This document shows positions 26,143 to 35,399 of a stretch of DNA of 64,000 nt, one piece after another. How positions within the stretch are numbered: position 1 is the stretch's first letter; every line of letters begins with the position of its first letter. Source of the DNA: G965222505 sp965222505 (lineage in GTDB: Bacteria; Bacteroidota; Rhodothermia; Rhodothermales; DATKEJ01); the NCBI GenBank assembly GCA_965222505.1, contig OZ244956.1:1-64000 (forward strand). Reading direction: 5' to 3'. The notes below the pieces were generated by a model. It ran no database searches and was not told where the DNA came from. It saw only the letters and a list, made by a program, of their open reading frames with translations. The translations under genes were made by a program, and so were the position numbers.

Positions 26143-27350
26143 GAGGAAGGGGAGACGTCTGTTGAAAAGAGGTGCTTATACAGGTCGACTAATTGAACAG
26201 CCGTAACATCCCAATTATACTTTTGTTGAACGGCCTGGTGGCCCCGGTTTCCCATGGTTTCCCATGTGGATCGCTTTTTCATCAAGGCGTGAACTGCATC
26301 CTGGAATGAATCGATTTGGCCTGACTGAAACACGGTTCCGGCCCCTGTTTCTTCGAGAATGCGTTGGATCGGATTGCAATTACTCGCGAGAACAGGTTTT
26401 CTCATGTACATGTAATGAAACAACTTGTGTGGGATGGTTGCATCCGTATGGTCGGTTTTGAGGTGGGGAATGAGGCAAAGGTCGGCAGCAAAGAGGTAAC
26501 TTTTCAACAAGTCTTGGGTTTGCCAGCCGGTGAAGGTAAAATGCTGGTCGACGCCCCGTGCAAGCGTCCGCTCTTTCAAATGGGGCAAGGTTCGGCCTGC
26601 CCCAATCACGTAAACCTGAAGGTTGGGATAGTGAGGGATCAGGCCTGGAAGGGCATCCACTACGGTTACGAGCCCACGGTGTTTATCAATGCCCCCGGTA
26701 TACACCAATAACGGATCGCCGGTAAGCGTATCGCAAATGTCTTTTTTTAAGGGATAGGATTCAAATGCTTTTGCCTGTATGGTATTTGAGACGACGGTAA
26801 TTTTTGAAGCCGGGACCCCCAGCGCCTGGATACGTGCTGCCGCCTCTTCAATCACAACGATGAGGTGATCTGCTGCATGCACCCAACGCCGCTCTCTTTT
26901 CTGCCATCTTGGAATAGAGATCAGGTGCTTGGCCGGGAATGCTGTACTCCAGGCATAATGTTGCAAGGCCGAGACGTAATGCTCATGCAGGTCGCCTACA
27001 ACAGGGATTTTCAGTTTTTGCCCGGCCCGTAAAGCGCCGCCTACCAGGTATAGGTCATGGGCGTGTAGGGCATCAATTTTCTTCTGACGATTTACTTTCA
27101 AGATCTGATGGGTCAAGTAATAGGCATATGCATCGAACGCACCCACCAATCCCCGGAGGGTGTTCCTGAATTTCTTGCGTACCCGTACCCGATAAATGTC
27201 GATGCCCTTCCAATATTCAAGTGCTGGCCTGTCATCGGTACAAATGGAGAGGAGGGATACCGAAAAACCAGCTTGCACCAGGGATTGAGCCTCATTTTCG
27301 ACCCGGACGTCCGGGGGGAAGTTTTGGTCCAGGACCATCAGGATATGCAT
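26139..27350 (-). CDS. glycosyltransferase family 4
   Basis: This 403-residue GT-B enzyme has an N-terminal domain starting 'MHILMVLDQNFPPDVRVENE' and a C-terminal Glycos_transf_1 domain. The latter contains 'LLVYTGGIDKHRGLVTVVDA', 'HFTFTGWQTQDLL' and 'PHKLFHYMYMRKPVLASNC' in the donor-site position. It is cytoplasmic and probably adds a sugar to the lipid-linked repeat unit made by this locus. The gene overlaps the flippase by four bases and follows a methyltransferase gene after 12 bases. The donor and linkage cannot be inferred. Confidence 0.85.
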   Translation of the reverse strand: MHILMVLDQNFPPDVRVENEAQSLVQAGFSVSLLSICTDDRPALEYWKGIDIYRVRVRKKFRNTLRGLVGAFDAYAYYLTHQILKVNRQKKIDALHAHDLYLVGGALRAGQKLKIPVVGDLHEHYVSALQHYAWSTAFPAKHLISIPRWQKRERRWVHAADHLIVVIEEAAARIQALGVPASKITVVSNTIQAKAFESYPLKKDICDTLTGDPLLVYTGGIDKHRGLVTVVDALPGLIPHYPNLQVYVIGAGRTLPHLKERTLARGVDQHFTFTGWQTQDLLKSYLFAADLCLIPHLKTDHTDATIPHKLFHYMYMRKPVLASNCNPIQRILEETGAGTVFQSGQIDSFQDAVHALMKKRSTWETMGNRGHQAVQQKYNWDVTAVQLVDLYKHLFSTDVSPSS

Positions 27351-27362
27351 CAGGCCATCCGG

Positions 27363-27914
27363 TTATTGAACGGTGGATTTTCGTCGGGCTTCGACGATAT
27401 AATAGCGCGGCGTGATCGCCCTGAGAAGGGTACGAACCCCAACGTTGATAACCGGACTGGTCCACTTCTCGCTTCTTACAATTTCCCATCCTGCCTTATC
27501 CAACAACCAGTCAAATTGCCAATCCTCAAATTCATGAAAATGCCGATCCCATGGATCATTGGGGTTGCGATAAGCCTTGGCAAACCAAAGCCGCATTGGA
27601 ATGCTGGCAAAGAGTCTTTGCGTTGGTAAATACCGCAGGATTTGTAAGGGGGAGACCAGATGCTCCAGGATTTCAAAAGCCGTAACGGCATCTGCACTAA
27701 ACGCTGAAATGCGCTCAGGGGACGCATCCAGGTCAAAGTCCGTATTCTGAACATGGTATCCATGTTGTTGCATAAGTGCGGACATGGTGTTGGGCGCACC
27801 CAAGTCCAAGATACGATCCGGTTTTGAAGAAGTGGTAGCCAGGAAATCAAGGGTCTTCTGGTGCCGCCGGTTTAATGAACGGTGTCGATCCCACTTAAAC
27901 AATGACTTAAACAT
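27363..27914 (-). CDS. class I SAM-dependent methyltransferase
   Basis: This small 183-residue Rossmann-fold methyltransferase has 'RILDLGAPNTMSALMQQHGY' as the glycine-rich motif I, although the usual GxGxG is degraded to G-A-P-N-T. Then come 'NTDFDLDASPE' (acidic residue of motif II) and 'AVTAFEILEHLVSPLQILRY' (motif with EILEH). The length is short but complete for this group. Within a polysaccharide cluster it probably methylates a sugar or carries out a chain-terminating modification. The weak SAM loop makes the exact activity uncertain. Confidence 0.75.
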   Translation of the reverse strand: MFKSLFKWDRHRSLNRRHQKTLDFLATTSSKPDRILDLGAPNTMSALMQQHGYHVQNTDFDLDASPERISAFSADAVTAFEILEHLVSPLQILRYLPTQRLFASIPMRLWFAKAYRNPNDPWDRHFHEFEDWQFDWLLDKAGWEIVRSEKWTSPVINVGVRTLLRAITPRYYIVEARRKSTVQ

Positions 27915-27926
27915 AAGTACAGGACG

Positions 27927-28991
27927 TTAAGGGTCGTGCAAGAGATGCATTGCAATTTGGTTACCCGCATCACCATTTCCGTATACAGGAGCCGTAGGGT
28001 TTAGGGGTTCAGCGCACAGGGCCTGGGCAACGGCATTAGGGTCCAGGTCGGTAATATGGTTCCAGCCATCGGCCAGGGTCTCTGTCCACTCGGTTTCTGT
28101 ACGTAAGGTAATGCATGGCCGCTTCATCCAATAGGCTTCTTTTTGCAGACCGCCGGAGTCCGTGAGGACCTTGTGTGCCCCATCCAACAGGCTGATCATC
28201 TGTAAATACCCAACAGGCGGTAGTACTGTAACATTTGGCGGAACCTCAAGCGCTAAGGTTTCAATGCGAGATCGGGTGCGCGGGTGCATCGGCCAGACCA
28301 GCGGGCGCGCACCGCCACCCAGGATTTTCAAGACCTGCGCCATTCTTTCCCTGGTGTCCGTATTGGCTGCCCGGTGGATGGTGACCAGGTCATACGACCC
28401 GTGGGGCATTGGTATCATGGTGTTGAGGGGATAACGTTCGAGGGCAAGGGGAAGAAACAGGCGCAAGGCATCGTACATCACGTCACCGGTAAAATGTACG
28501 CCGTCCGTAAGACCTTCATGTTTCAGATGGGAAACGGCGGTCTGGCTCGGACAAAAGAGCAGCGCCGATAATCGATCCGTAATAATACGGTTGATCTCCT
28601 CCGGCATTGCCCTGTTGAACGAGCGCAGTCCGGCTTCCACATGGGCCAGTGGGATCCCCAGTTTAGCAGCCACCAGGGCACCGGCGACGGTCGAGTTGGT
28701 ATCCCCATACACCATCATGGCCGATGGCAATGTGGGGCGTGAAAGTAAATACTCCTCCAGCCGCACCATCATATTTCCCGTTTGGACCGCGTGAGAAGCC
28801 GAACCGACCTGCAAGTTTACATCGGGTTCAGGAATCCCCAACTCCTCAAAGAAGATCCGACTCATCGAATCATCATAGTGTTGGCCCGAATGGATCAGGG
28901 TTTCTCGAATCCCTGCATCTGCCAGGGCTCGACTGACCACCGCTGATTTTACGAATTGGGGTCTTGCGCCGACCAACGTGCAAACGTGCAT
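27927..28991 (-). CDS. wecB: UDP-N-acetylglucosamine 2-epimerase (non-hydrolysing)
   Basis: This 354-residue protein would interconvert UDP-GlcNAc and UDP-ManNAc, the first step to ManNAc or ManNAcA units. Signatures are 'TLVGARPQFVKSAVVSRAL' at the N-terminus, 'VMVYGDTNSTVAGALVA', 'HVEAGLRSFNRAMPEEINR' and 'LTDSGGLQKEAYWMKRPCI' with the Glu/Gly loop that binds UDP. It sits in the minus-strand arm, three bases from the preceding glycosyltransferase gene. A WecG/TagA-type transferase, which uses ManNAc-type donors, is encoded on the plus-strand arm (34042-34848), giving a coherent pathway. Confidence 0.92.
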   Translation of the reverse strand: MHVCTLVGARPQFVKSAVVSRALADAGIRETLIHSGQHYDDSMSRIFFEELGIPEPDVNLQVGSASHAVQTGNMMVRLEEYLLSRPTLPSAMMVYGDTNSTVAGALVAAKLGIPLAHVEAGLRSFNRAMPEEINRIITDRLSALLFCPSQTAVSHLKHEGLTDGVHFTGDVMYDALRLFLPLALERYPLNTMIPMPHGSYDLVTIHRAANTDTRERMAQVLKILGGGARPLVWPMHPRTRSRIETLALEVPPNVTVLPPVGYLQMISLLDGAHKVLTDSGGLQKEAYWMKRPCITLRTETEWTETLADGWNHITDLDPNAVAQALCAEPLNPTAPVYGNGDAGNQIAMHLLHDP

Positions 28992-28994
28992 GCC

Positions 28995-30305
28995 TTATTT
29001 TGCCTCCATCATTTGATCCAAAAGCTGTGCCAGCCGTCTGGTATGCGAGGTTCGGCTGTAAGGAACTGCGCGGGTCTTATCTGCCCCCTCAATGGGCTGA
29101 CCCTTTGCCCAGGCGTCATAGTGATTTCTGAGAAGATCGTGCAGCGCAGGACCGTTCTCAACATCAAACATTTGTCCAGCCTGGGTTTCATTGAGAATGG
29201 TTGCGGCATCCCCGTCTTTGGGGCCCATCCCCAGAATTGGACGGCCCGAGGCGATGTACTCGTACATTTTCCCGGGTGCGATGCCTTGCTCCAGGGGCCT
29301 GCCCACACGGTTGATGGCAAGGAGCAAGAGGGCGCTTCCCGCCATATGGGTCAACGTCTGATGATGGGAAACCGTACCCAGAAATTCGGTACAGTCCAAT
29401 AGGTTGTACGCCGCCAGGCTTTCTCGAACTGAAACGTCTACAGATCCCAAAAAGCGAAGGCGAAACTGGGAAAGTTCACCGGCTTTACGTAAATCTGCAA
29501 TGGACTTCCACAGGTCAGGACAATTACGGGCGGCATTCATGCTTCCGGCATACAACAAAACGAAACTGGATTCCGGGGCTGGCGTGAGGTCTTCAAAATC
29601 AGAGGCATCGAAACCGTTATAGATCACATCGACCTTCACATGAGGCGTTTTGGCCTCCAGCATACGGGCACAGGTCGGGCTCACGGTAACAACCCGGTCC
29701 GCTTCCTCCAGGACACTCCGCTCCAGGGCCGCGTCCATTTTTCGGGCGAGGCGCGTTTGGGGCAGGTCGGCGAGGTAATCGATGTCGGTCCAGGGATCTC
29801 GGAAATCGGCCAACCAGGGAATCTGGTATTTTCGATGCAAAGACCGGGCAATCAAATGGACGGAATGCGGGGGGCCATTCGACAACATGGCTTCAAAGTG
29901 ATGGGTTTCGATCAATGCCTTTCCAGCTTTGATCGCGGGCCGGACCCATCCAACACGCGCATCCGGCAAAAAGACATTTGCGCGCACCCACCGGGCCAGG
30001 TGTTCTTTCCAATCAGGGCGTGATGCACTGGTGAACCCGACAGAGAGCGCTTCAGATTTAGATTTACCTGTCAGGCGGCCATACCAGGCAAAGGGATCCC
30101 AGGCAGGGGTGCGGATTACTTCCACATCAGCCGGGATTTGTTCGGCGAGGTCTGGGTCGTTTACGGCAAAAGCACCCTCGTTAACGGTCAGGATGACGGG
30201 TTGCCAACCGAAAGACTGAATGTATTTGGTATATTTCAATATCCGCTGCACGGGAGAACCCCCGGCAGGGGGAAAGTAGTATGTGATGAAGAGGACCTGC
30301 TTCAC
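28995..30305 (-). CDS. glycosyltransferase family 4
   Basis: This is a GT-B glycosyltransferase of about 437 residues with 'VLFITYYFPPAGGSPVQRIL' at the start of the N-terminal domain. It also has 'IPWLADFRDPWTDIDYLADL', 'VVTVSPTCARMLE', 'FVLLYAGSMNAARNCPDLW' and a donor motif with 'QGIAPGKMYEYIASGRPILG'. The frame stays open back to 30584. Those extra 93 residues are low-information, overlap the divergent acetyltransferase gene, and are not family-like, so I prefer the GTG at 30303-30305. No clear ribosome binding site supports either choice. It is probably the first gene of the minus-strand arm. Confidence 0.82.
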   Translation of the reverse strand: MKQVLFITYYFPPAGGSPVQRILKYTKYIQSFGWQPVILTVNEGAFAVNDPDLAEQIPADVEVIRTPAWDPFAWYGRLTGKSKSEALSVGFTSASRPDWKEHLARWVRANVFLPDARVGWVRPAIKAGKALIETHHFEAMLSNGPPHSVHLIARSLHRKYQIPWLADFRDPWTDIDYLADLPQTRLARKMDAALERSVLEEADRVVTVSPTCARMLEAKTPHVKVDVIYNGFDASDFEDLTPAPESSFVLLYAGSMNAARNCPDLWKSIADLRKAGELSQFRLRFLGSVDVSVRESLAAYNLLDCTEFLGTVSHHQTLTHMAGSALLLLAINRVGRPLEQGIAPGKMYEYIASGRPILGMGPKDGDAATILNETQAGQMFDVENGPALHDLLRNHYDAWAKGQPIEGADKTRAVPYSRTSHTRRLAQLLDQMMEAK

Positions 30306-30507
30306 GCGGAGTGGGTGCTGTACGAGGGGTAGGGTGCCGGTCGGTTTTTTCGGCACAGATTGTGGCGTGGGACGAATGCTGGGTGCGAGGCGGAAAATAA
30401 CGGTTGCGCCGCCATTGACCCCCAAGCACCAACGATAATTTACCAGTTTTTGTTCAGGCGAACCCGATTCGCCTCCCTGCAAGCAGAAGGCTTTGGAATA
30501 TACCTGC

Positions 30508-31638
30508 ATGACCACCCTGGGCGGTGTCCTTGAAAAGGCAGAGGCATGGAATGCCTTGTTGGACCAATCGGATGCTGACCCCATCTTTATGTCTCTGCCC
30601 TGGTTGTCGGCCTGGTGGCGGCAGTTTGGGGATGCCTATGACTTGTTGGTCTATGTGATTGCCAAACAAGATCTTGTGGTAGGTATCATTCCCTTGATTC
30701 GACGCAAGAAGGAAGGCTTTCGGCAACTGTGCGTGGCGGGGGTAGGCCGCTCAGATTATCAGGATTTCCTGTTGCACCCCGCCCATGCCGACGCATGCAT
30801 GGGCCTGTTCATGGATGAGATTCTGCCTGCAATCCCCGACTGGGACCTCTTCCAATGTACCCGTCTCATCGAAGGGCGTACCACACCGAAATTGCTCCGG
30901 AGCCGAGTGTTAGAAAGCCGGTTCAAGGGGCATGTTCATGCATTTGATGTTGCGCCTTATGCAGCTTTAACCACCCCCTGGACGGTCTATCGGGATGAAC
31001 ACGTCCGTAAGAAAATCGTAAAGGATTCAGAGCGGCAACACCGCAGATTGGCGCGTACCTTCGGCCCTGTTTCCTTCAAAAAGGCCGAAACGAAAGAAAC
31101 GTTTGATGCCTGGTTCCCTGAGTTGGTGCACTTTCATCAGGTTCGTCGAAATCAGGTCAAGAACGACTTTAGCATGTTCAATGACCCGGCGGTACGCGGG
31201 TTCTATGCCTCTGCTGCCGAGGGGCTGATGGCGCAAGGTCAACTTGCTATGGATGCGCTATTCGTTGGAGAAGCGTTGGCCGCATTGCACCTTGGCTTTC
31301 GTGCTAATGGCAGGTTCTATTATACCTTGCCGGTCATGAACCAGAAGTATGAGAAGTACTCAGTGGGCCGTTTGTTGCTCTTACACCTGATGGCGGAACG
31401 TGCAGAAGAGGGGGATGCGGTGTTTGATTTTGGATATGGAGATGAGTCCTATAAATACGATTTTACTTCGGCCCGTGAAACCATGCTTGAGGTGGTTTTA
31501 GTCAACCGTACGGCAAAGGGCCGAGCCGCTTGGTTCTGGCATAATGGGGTGCGTAAGAAAATAAAGGAAAACGAAGTGTTTATGGGGAAAATCTTGCCGC
31601 GTCTGAAAACCGGAGGACTGATCACGGAAGGGTCGTGA
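30508..31638 (+). CDS. FemAB/CelD-like acetyltransferase (GNAT fold, Acetyltransf_6)
   Basis: This 376-residue protein resembles CelD/BcsL and FemAB-type GNAT enzymes found in exopolysaccharide clusters. It has 'SLPWLSAWWRQFGDAYDLLV' near the N-terminus, a central 'RRNQVKNDFSMFNDPAVRGF' and the C-terminal 'LLLLHLMAERAEEGDAVFDF' followed by 'GYGDESYKYDF'. It would transfer an acyl or aminoacyl group to a glycan or its precursor. The ATG at 30508 is preferred over the TTG at 30493. It opens the plus-strand arm, divergent from the glycosyltransferase with about 200 bases between, which should hold both promoters. The next gene follows 7 bases after the stop. Confidence 0.8.
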   Translation: MTTLGGVLEKAEAWNALLDQSDADPIFMSLPWLSAWWRQFGDAYDLLVYVIAKQDLVVGIIPLIRRKKEGFRQLCVAGVGRSDYQDFLLHPAHADACMGLFMDEILPAIPDWDLFQCTRLIEGRTTPKLLRSRVLESRFKGHVHAFDVAPYAALTTPWTVYRDEHVRKKIVKDSERQHRRLARTFGPVSFKKAETKETFDAWFPELVHFHQVRRNQVKNDFSMFNDPAVRGFYASAAEGLMAQGQLAMDALFVGEALAALHLGFRANGRFYYTLPVMNQKYEKYSVGRLLLLHLMAERAEEGDAVFDFGYGDESYKYDFTSARETMLEVVLVNRTAKGRAAWFWHNGVRKKIKENEVFMGKILPRLKTGGLITEGS

Positions 31639-31645
31639 GGGACGT

Positions 31646-32431
31646 ATGAAAAGGATTGTACAAGAGGGTGTTCGATATATCCACGGGTTGGCTTTTTCCC
31701 GTCCGTTACCCCAGAAAGTGGCGGTCTACTTTCACAGCATCTTGCCTGTACATTATGGGGCGTTCAGGTACATGGTACAAGCCTTTCTGGATGCCGGATA
31801 TACATTTACCGGACCGGATGCGTTTTTGGCAGACCCCGACGAAAAGACCGTATTTCTGAGTGTGGACGACAATTATCAGGCCAGCCACGAAGCCCTCTCG
31901 CTCTTCAAATCTTGCGGCGTCTCCCTCACGTTTTACCTGAATACCGGCTACTTCAGAGACTGGGCCAAAAAAGAAGATGTAGACGCGTACTTTAACCGGC
32001 TTCAATACGATGGCCCCCGGTACCTTCTGAACCGTGCAGAGGTTCTGGAGCTCATGGAAGCGGGTCATACGATTGGCGCACATACCCATACCCACAGGGT
32101 GCTCACCGCTTTGCCGATTGAGGTGGCCAAAGACGAAATACTGACCAGCAAGGAGGAGTTAGAACATCTGTTGGGCACCCCGGTGAAACACTTTTCATAT
32201 CCTTTCGGTATGCGGCGGCACTTCAACGAAGACCTTCGGGCCTATTGTGCGTCTACTGGTTTTGAGACCATTGCCAACGCCATACCCGGCATGCAACATG
32301 CTGAGCAACATCCGCTCTCTATCCATCGTTCTGGCTGGAATCTGGAGAAAGACGTGACGTACAACTGGTTAAACCTGAAAATCGACGGCCGCCTATTTGA
32401 ACGGTATACCGGGCGCAGTGCCATCGGGTAA
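31646..32431 (+). CDS. polysaccharide deacetylase (NodB homology, CE4)
   Basis: This 261-residue CE4-type deacetylase has a catalytic/metal motif 1 at 'TVFLSVDDNYQASHEALSLF' (family TFDD, here SVDD) and motif 2 at 'AGHTIGAHTHTHRVLT', giving the H-x3-H zinc pair. Motif 3 includes 'HFSYPFGMRRHF'. No signal peptide is evident, so it is probably cytoplasmic. Such enzymes in exopolysaccharide loci modify acetylation of a glycan or sugar nucleotide. It follows the acetyltransferase closely, so acylation and deacylation functions are adjacent. Confidence 0.87.
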   Translation: MKRIVQEGVRYIHGLAFSRPLPQKVAVYFHSILPVHYGAFRYMVQAFLDAGYTFTGPDAFLADPDEKTVFLSVDDNYQASHEALSLFKSCGVSLTFYLNTGYFRDWAKKEDVDAYFNRLQYDGPRYLLNRAEVLELMEAGHTIGAHTHTHRVLTALPIEVAKDEILTSKEELEHLLGTPVKHFSYPFGMRRHFNEDLRAYCASTGFETIANAIPGMQHAEQHPLSIHRSGWNLEKDVTYNWLNLKIDGRLFERYTGRSAIG

Positions 32432-32443
32432 GCAAACACACGC

Positions 32444-34045
32444 ATGATGAACCTGATCATATTCGTATCAAGCCTGATGATGGGATTTGGGGCTGCGGAG
32501 CTTCAGAACCATGATGTAATCCTGTATGTTGATCAGACCCATCCGGCCAGTGCCGATGAAAACCCAGGCACCATTGACCAACCTTTTCGGTCGATACAGA
32601 TGGGGGTGGTGCATGCCCTCCGGCATAAACGAGCCATGCGCAGCGTGAAAGTCGTGATCGCTCCGGGCACCTATCGAGAAACAATCAACCTGGAGACCTA
32701 CACCAACTGGGAATCAAATCAGCCCAACAACAAAACGCCCATGTTGTTTGAGGCTGCATCGCCCGGTACCGTAATCATTTCAGGTTCAGAAGTACTCCGG
32801 GGTTGGCAAAAGGAACCAACATCGGGTATGTATGCCCATGAATGGCGATATGTGTGGGGCGCATATAAGAATCCCTGGGAAGGCCACGTCGAGATGAAGG
32901 AGATCGTTCGGCGGCGGGAGATGGTCTTTGTCAATGGCAAACGGCTCACCCAGGTCTTGAATCGGAGTGACGTAAAGGCCGGAACCTTCATGGTCGATGA
33001 GGATGAAGCCTTGATCTGGATGCTGCCCCCAAAAGGCGTAGACATGGCATCTGCAACCATAGAAGCCGCACAACGTGAGAAACTCTGGTGGCAGGAATAT
33101 GAGCACAACATCACCATTCGGGGCATCGTCTTTCAGCACGCGGCCACCCGGTGGGATAATGCCTGGGCCGCAATCCGAATCTCCGGAAGCAACGGGGTCT
33201 ATTTTGATGCCTGCGAAATTCGCCAAAACAATGGTCTTGGGCTCTATATGGGTGAGCTTGCCGACATTACCCTGCGCCGGGTTCGGATGAACCACAACGG
33301 CTGGGACGGCTGGGGGACCTGGCGGGTAGAAGGGATGACCGCAATGGATACCGAAACGTCGTATAACAACTGGCGCGGAACGATGGGTGGTTTCCACGGT
33401 TGGGCCGTAGGCAATAAGCTGGAAAGTACCCACGGCATCAAAATCAAACGTCATAAAGCCATCGGAAACTTTAGCCGAGGCTTGTGGCTGGATGTGGACA
33501 TGCGCGACATTCATCTCGAAGACGTACTCATTAAGGACAACCTTTCAGACGGGATCTGGTTCGAGGCCAGTCCGGGGCCCATCCTGCTCAAGAACAGCCG
33601 TATTTGTACGAATGGCGAAAATGGTCTGCTCACGACTTATGCCCAGAACGTAACCCTCGATGGAAACGTATTCTATGGCAACAAAAAACACCAGTTGAGC
33701 CTGGCTGGTCAGGGCGACCGAATCATTCGCAACTTTAAGTCTGATGCGCATGAATCGCTGGTGCTCAAAGACTGGACGTTGCGAGGTAATGCATTCATCG
33801 GTGGAGAAATGCTGATTGGTGCCCGCTATCAATTTGGACAAGAAGAGTGGAGCCGGTTCAAAACCTCTCTGACTTCGGAGGGCAATACGTTCTATCACCC
33901 TGACCAATCCAGGGTATTCAGAGTCGTAGATGAGGAGGGGAACCGGTTATCCTTCAGTCAATGGCAGCGGGCGAGTGGAAAAGACCTGGATTCCCGATTT
34001 GCCAATCCCATGCAGTCGAATCCCTGCAACCAAAATTCAAGATGA
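32444..34045 (+). CDS. secreted right-handed parallel beta-helix protein
   Basis: This 533-residue protein has a hydrophobic N-terminus ('MMNLIIFVSSLMMGFGAAEL') consistent with a signal peptide. It continues into a pectate-lyase-like superhelix: an opening 'ILYVDQTHPASADENPGTID' and 'SVKVVIAPGTYRETINLE', then repeated coils such as 'ITIRGIVFQHAATRW', 'VYFDACEIRQNNGLGLYMGE' and 'ILLKNSRICTNGENGLL'. This DUF1565-type beta-helix is common in polysaccharide lyases, epimerases and hydrolases. No catalytic motif is clear. In the context it may cleave or epimerise the exported polysaccharide. The stop overlaps the start of the WecG-like gene. Confidence 0.82.
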   Translation: MMNLIIFVSSLMMGFGAAELQNHDVILYVDQTHPASADENPGTIDQPFRSIQMGVVHALRHKRAMRSVKVVIAPGTYRETINLETYTNWESNQPNNKTPMLFEAASPGTVIISGSEVLRGWQKEPTSGMYAHEWRYVWGAYKNPWEGHVEMKEIVRRREMVFVNGKRLTQVLNRSDVKAGTFMVDEDEALIWMLPPKGVDMASATIEAAQREKLWWQEYEHNITIRGIVFQHAATRWDNAWAAIRISGSNGVYFDACEIRQNNGLGLYMGELADITLRRVRMNHNGWDGWGTWRVEGMTAMDTETSYNNWRGTMGGFHGWAVGNKLESTHGIKIKRHKAIGNFSRGLWLDVDMRDIHLEDVLIKDNLSDGIWFEASPGPILLKNSRICTNGENGLLTTYAQNVTLDGNVFYGNKKHQLSLAGQGDRIIRNFKSDAHESLVLKDWTLRGNAFIGGEMLIGARYQFGQEEWSRFKTSLTSEGNTFYHPDQSRVFRVVDEEGNRLSFSQWQRASGKDLDSRFANPMQSNPCNQNSR

Positions 34046-34848
34046 TCAACAAGGGAAAACATCCCATCTTGGGTGTCAACATCCACGCCGTCGACTATGA
34101 AGCTGCCGTTGTGCAGATCATTGAAAAAGCAAAGGCCGGTGAAGCCTGTAGCGTAAGTGCGCTGGCTGTTCATGGTGTAATGACGGGATTTCAAGATCCC
34201 ATTCATCGGCGCCGGCTGAACGGTCTTGATCTGGTGGTGCCCGATGGCCAACCCGTACGCTGGGCCTTGAACTGGATTCATGATATCGAATTGCCGGACC
34301 GGGTCTACGGCCCCAACTTAACCCTCAAGGTGATCGAGGCGGCTGCGGCACAAGGGTTGCCGGTTTATCTGTATGGAAGCACAGAAAAAACCCTCTCGAA
34401 ATTTGTTGAAAACCTGGGAGTCAAATATCCCCGGTTACAGATTGCCGGTTCAGAGGCTTCCAAGTTTCGCAAGATCAATGCGGGAGAGAAAGCTGCGGTT
34501 GTCGAGCGGATCAAAGCAAGCGGGGCAAAACTGGTCTGTGTAGGATTGGGATGTCCGCGTCAGGAAGTATGGGCGTTTGAGTACCGAGAAGCGCTGTCGA
34601 TGCCCCTCTTGGCCGTTGGGGCAGCCTTTGATTTTCATGCCGGGACGTTGCCGCAAGCGCCGGGCTGGATGCAGGATAGGGGGCTTGAATGGGTCTTCCG
34701 GCTCGTCCAGGAGCCCAAACGGCTTTGGAAGCGGTATTTGATTCTGAACCCCAAGTACCTGACCGGTATCGGGCTTCAGAAACTTTCGATCAAATCTGCC
34801 CCCGTCTTAATGCCACAGGGTACTGAGCCCGTAGAGTCGTTCGGCTAG
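34042..34848 (+). CDS. WecG/TagA/CpsF-family glycosyltransferase (GT26)
   Basis: This 268-residue GT26 enzyme transfers N-acetylmannosamine-type sugars onto undecaprenyl-linked GlcNAc. Motifs include 'LDLVVPDGQPVRWALNWI' (family 'PDG' with catalytic Asp), 'RVYGPNLTLKVIEAAAAQGL', 'VYLYGSTEKTLSKF', 'VCVGLGCPRQEVWAFEYRE' and 'GWMQDRGLEWVFRLVQEPKR'. The start is taken at the ATG at 34042, four bases overlapping the beta-helix gene. Upstream in-frame sequence from 33961 is the neighbour's coding region. UDP-ManNAc could be supplied by the WecB encoded on the opposite arm. Confidence 0.9.
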   Translation: MINKGKHPILGVNIHAVDYEAAVVQIIEKAKAGEACSVSALAVHGVMTGFQDPIHRRRLNGLDLVVPDGQPVRWALNWIHDIELPDRVYGPNLTLKVIEAAAAQGLPVYLYGSTEKTLSKFVENLGVKYPRLQIAGSEASKFRKINAGEKAAVVERIKASGAKLVCVGLGCPRQEVWAFEYREALSMPLLAVGAAFDFHAGTLPQAPGWMQDRGLEWVFRLVQEPKRLWKRYLILNPKYLTGIGLQKLSIKSAPVLMPQGTEPVESFG

Positions 34849-34850
34849 GT

Positions 34851-35348
34851 TCAGGAATTCACCGCCTGGTAATCGCCTATGAAGTCGCTTACGAGGTCCA
34901 TCACTGCTTCGGGTATCAATTCCAGTTGGTTGTGATAGGTCATTCCCAACACCGCAGATTCCCAGGTTTGTGCCTGAATGGTCAGGTTTGGTGGACGGTT
35001 CAAGTGCACCTCTTGAAAGAAACCGGCATCTACCATAAAAGGGATCTGACCACGATCCGCATCCATTGCGTTCACATGGATAAGCAAGAAAGGCATCTCA
35101 CCGGGGTTTGATTCAGGTTGTACCGGCAGGCCTACATCCCTCAGCAAGCTCACGACGGAGGCATGAAGGTGGCCAGGCGCTAACATGGGGTCATCCAGAA
35201 TGGGGCCAGACCGCTCCACCTCCACAACAACCCGAAATGAGGTGATCCCTTTCAAGGACACCTGGCCCATTTCGATTTCGGTCTGAGCGAGGAGGGAAAT
35301 AGGAGCCTGCAGTACGAAAAGCAGGGCTATCAGAAGGAAATACCGCAT
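34851..35348 (-). CDS. small exported protein of unknown function
   Basis: This 165-residue protein has a clear signal peptide ('YFLLIALLFVLQAPISLLAQ'). The mature part of about 145 residues is compact and mixed alpha/beta in appearance ('LKGITSFRVVVEVERSGPIL', 'LLRDVGLPVQPES', 'LLIHVNAMDADRGQIPFMVD'). I do not recognise a family. It is probably periplasmic or, with no lipobox, soluble. Its stop is two bases from the WecG stop on the other strand, and galK lies upstream on the same strand after 51 bases. The order suggests possible cotranscription with galK but no shared role is evident. Confidence 0.7.
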   Translation of the reverse strand: MRYFLLIALLFVLQAPISLLAQTEIEMGQVSLKGITSFRVVVEVERSGPILDDPMLAPGHLHASVVSLLRDVGLPVQPESNPGEMPFLLIHVNAMDADRGQIPFMVDAGFFQEVHLNRPPNLTIQAQTWESAVLGMTYHNQLELIPEAVMDLVSDFIGDYQAVNS

Positions 35349-35399
35349 GGGGCAATACGTTTTGGATGGAAAGAGGCCCTATTGGGTCCTATCCATGCT

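Noticed and set aside
30306..30584. N-terminal extension of the 28995-30305 glycosyltransferase to 30584
   Set aside because: The added residues lack family similarity and overlap the divergent acetyltransferase start, so the GTG at 30305 is preferred.
33961..34041. Earlier start for the WecG-like gene at 33961
   Set aside because: This part overlaps the end of the beta-helix gene in another frame and has no family similarity, while the ATG at 34042 does.
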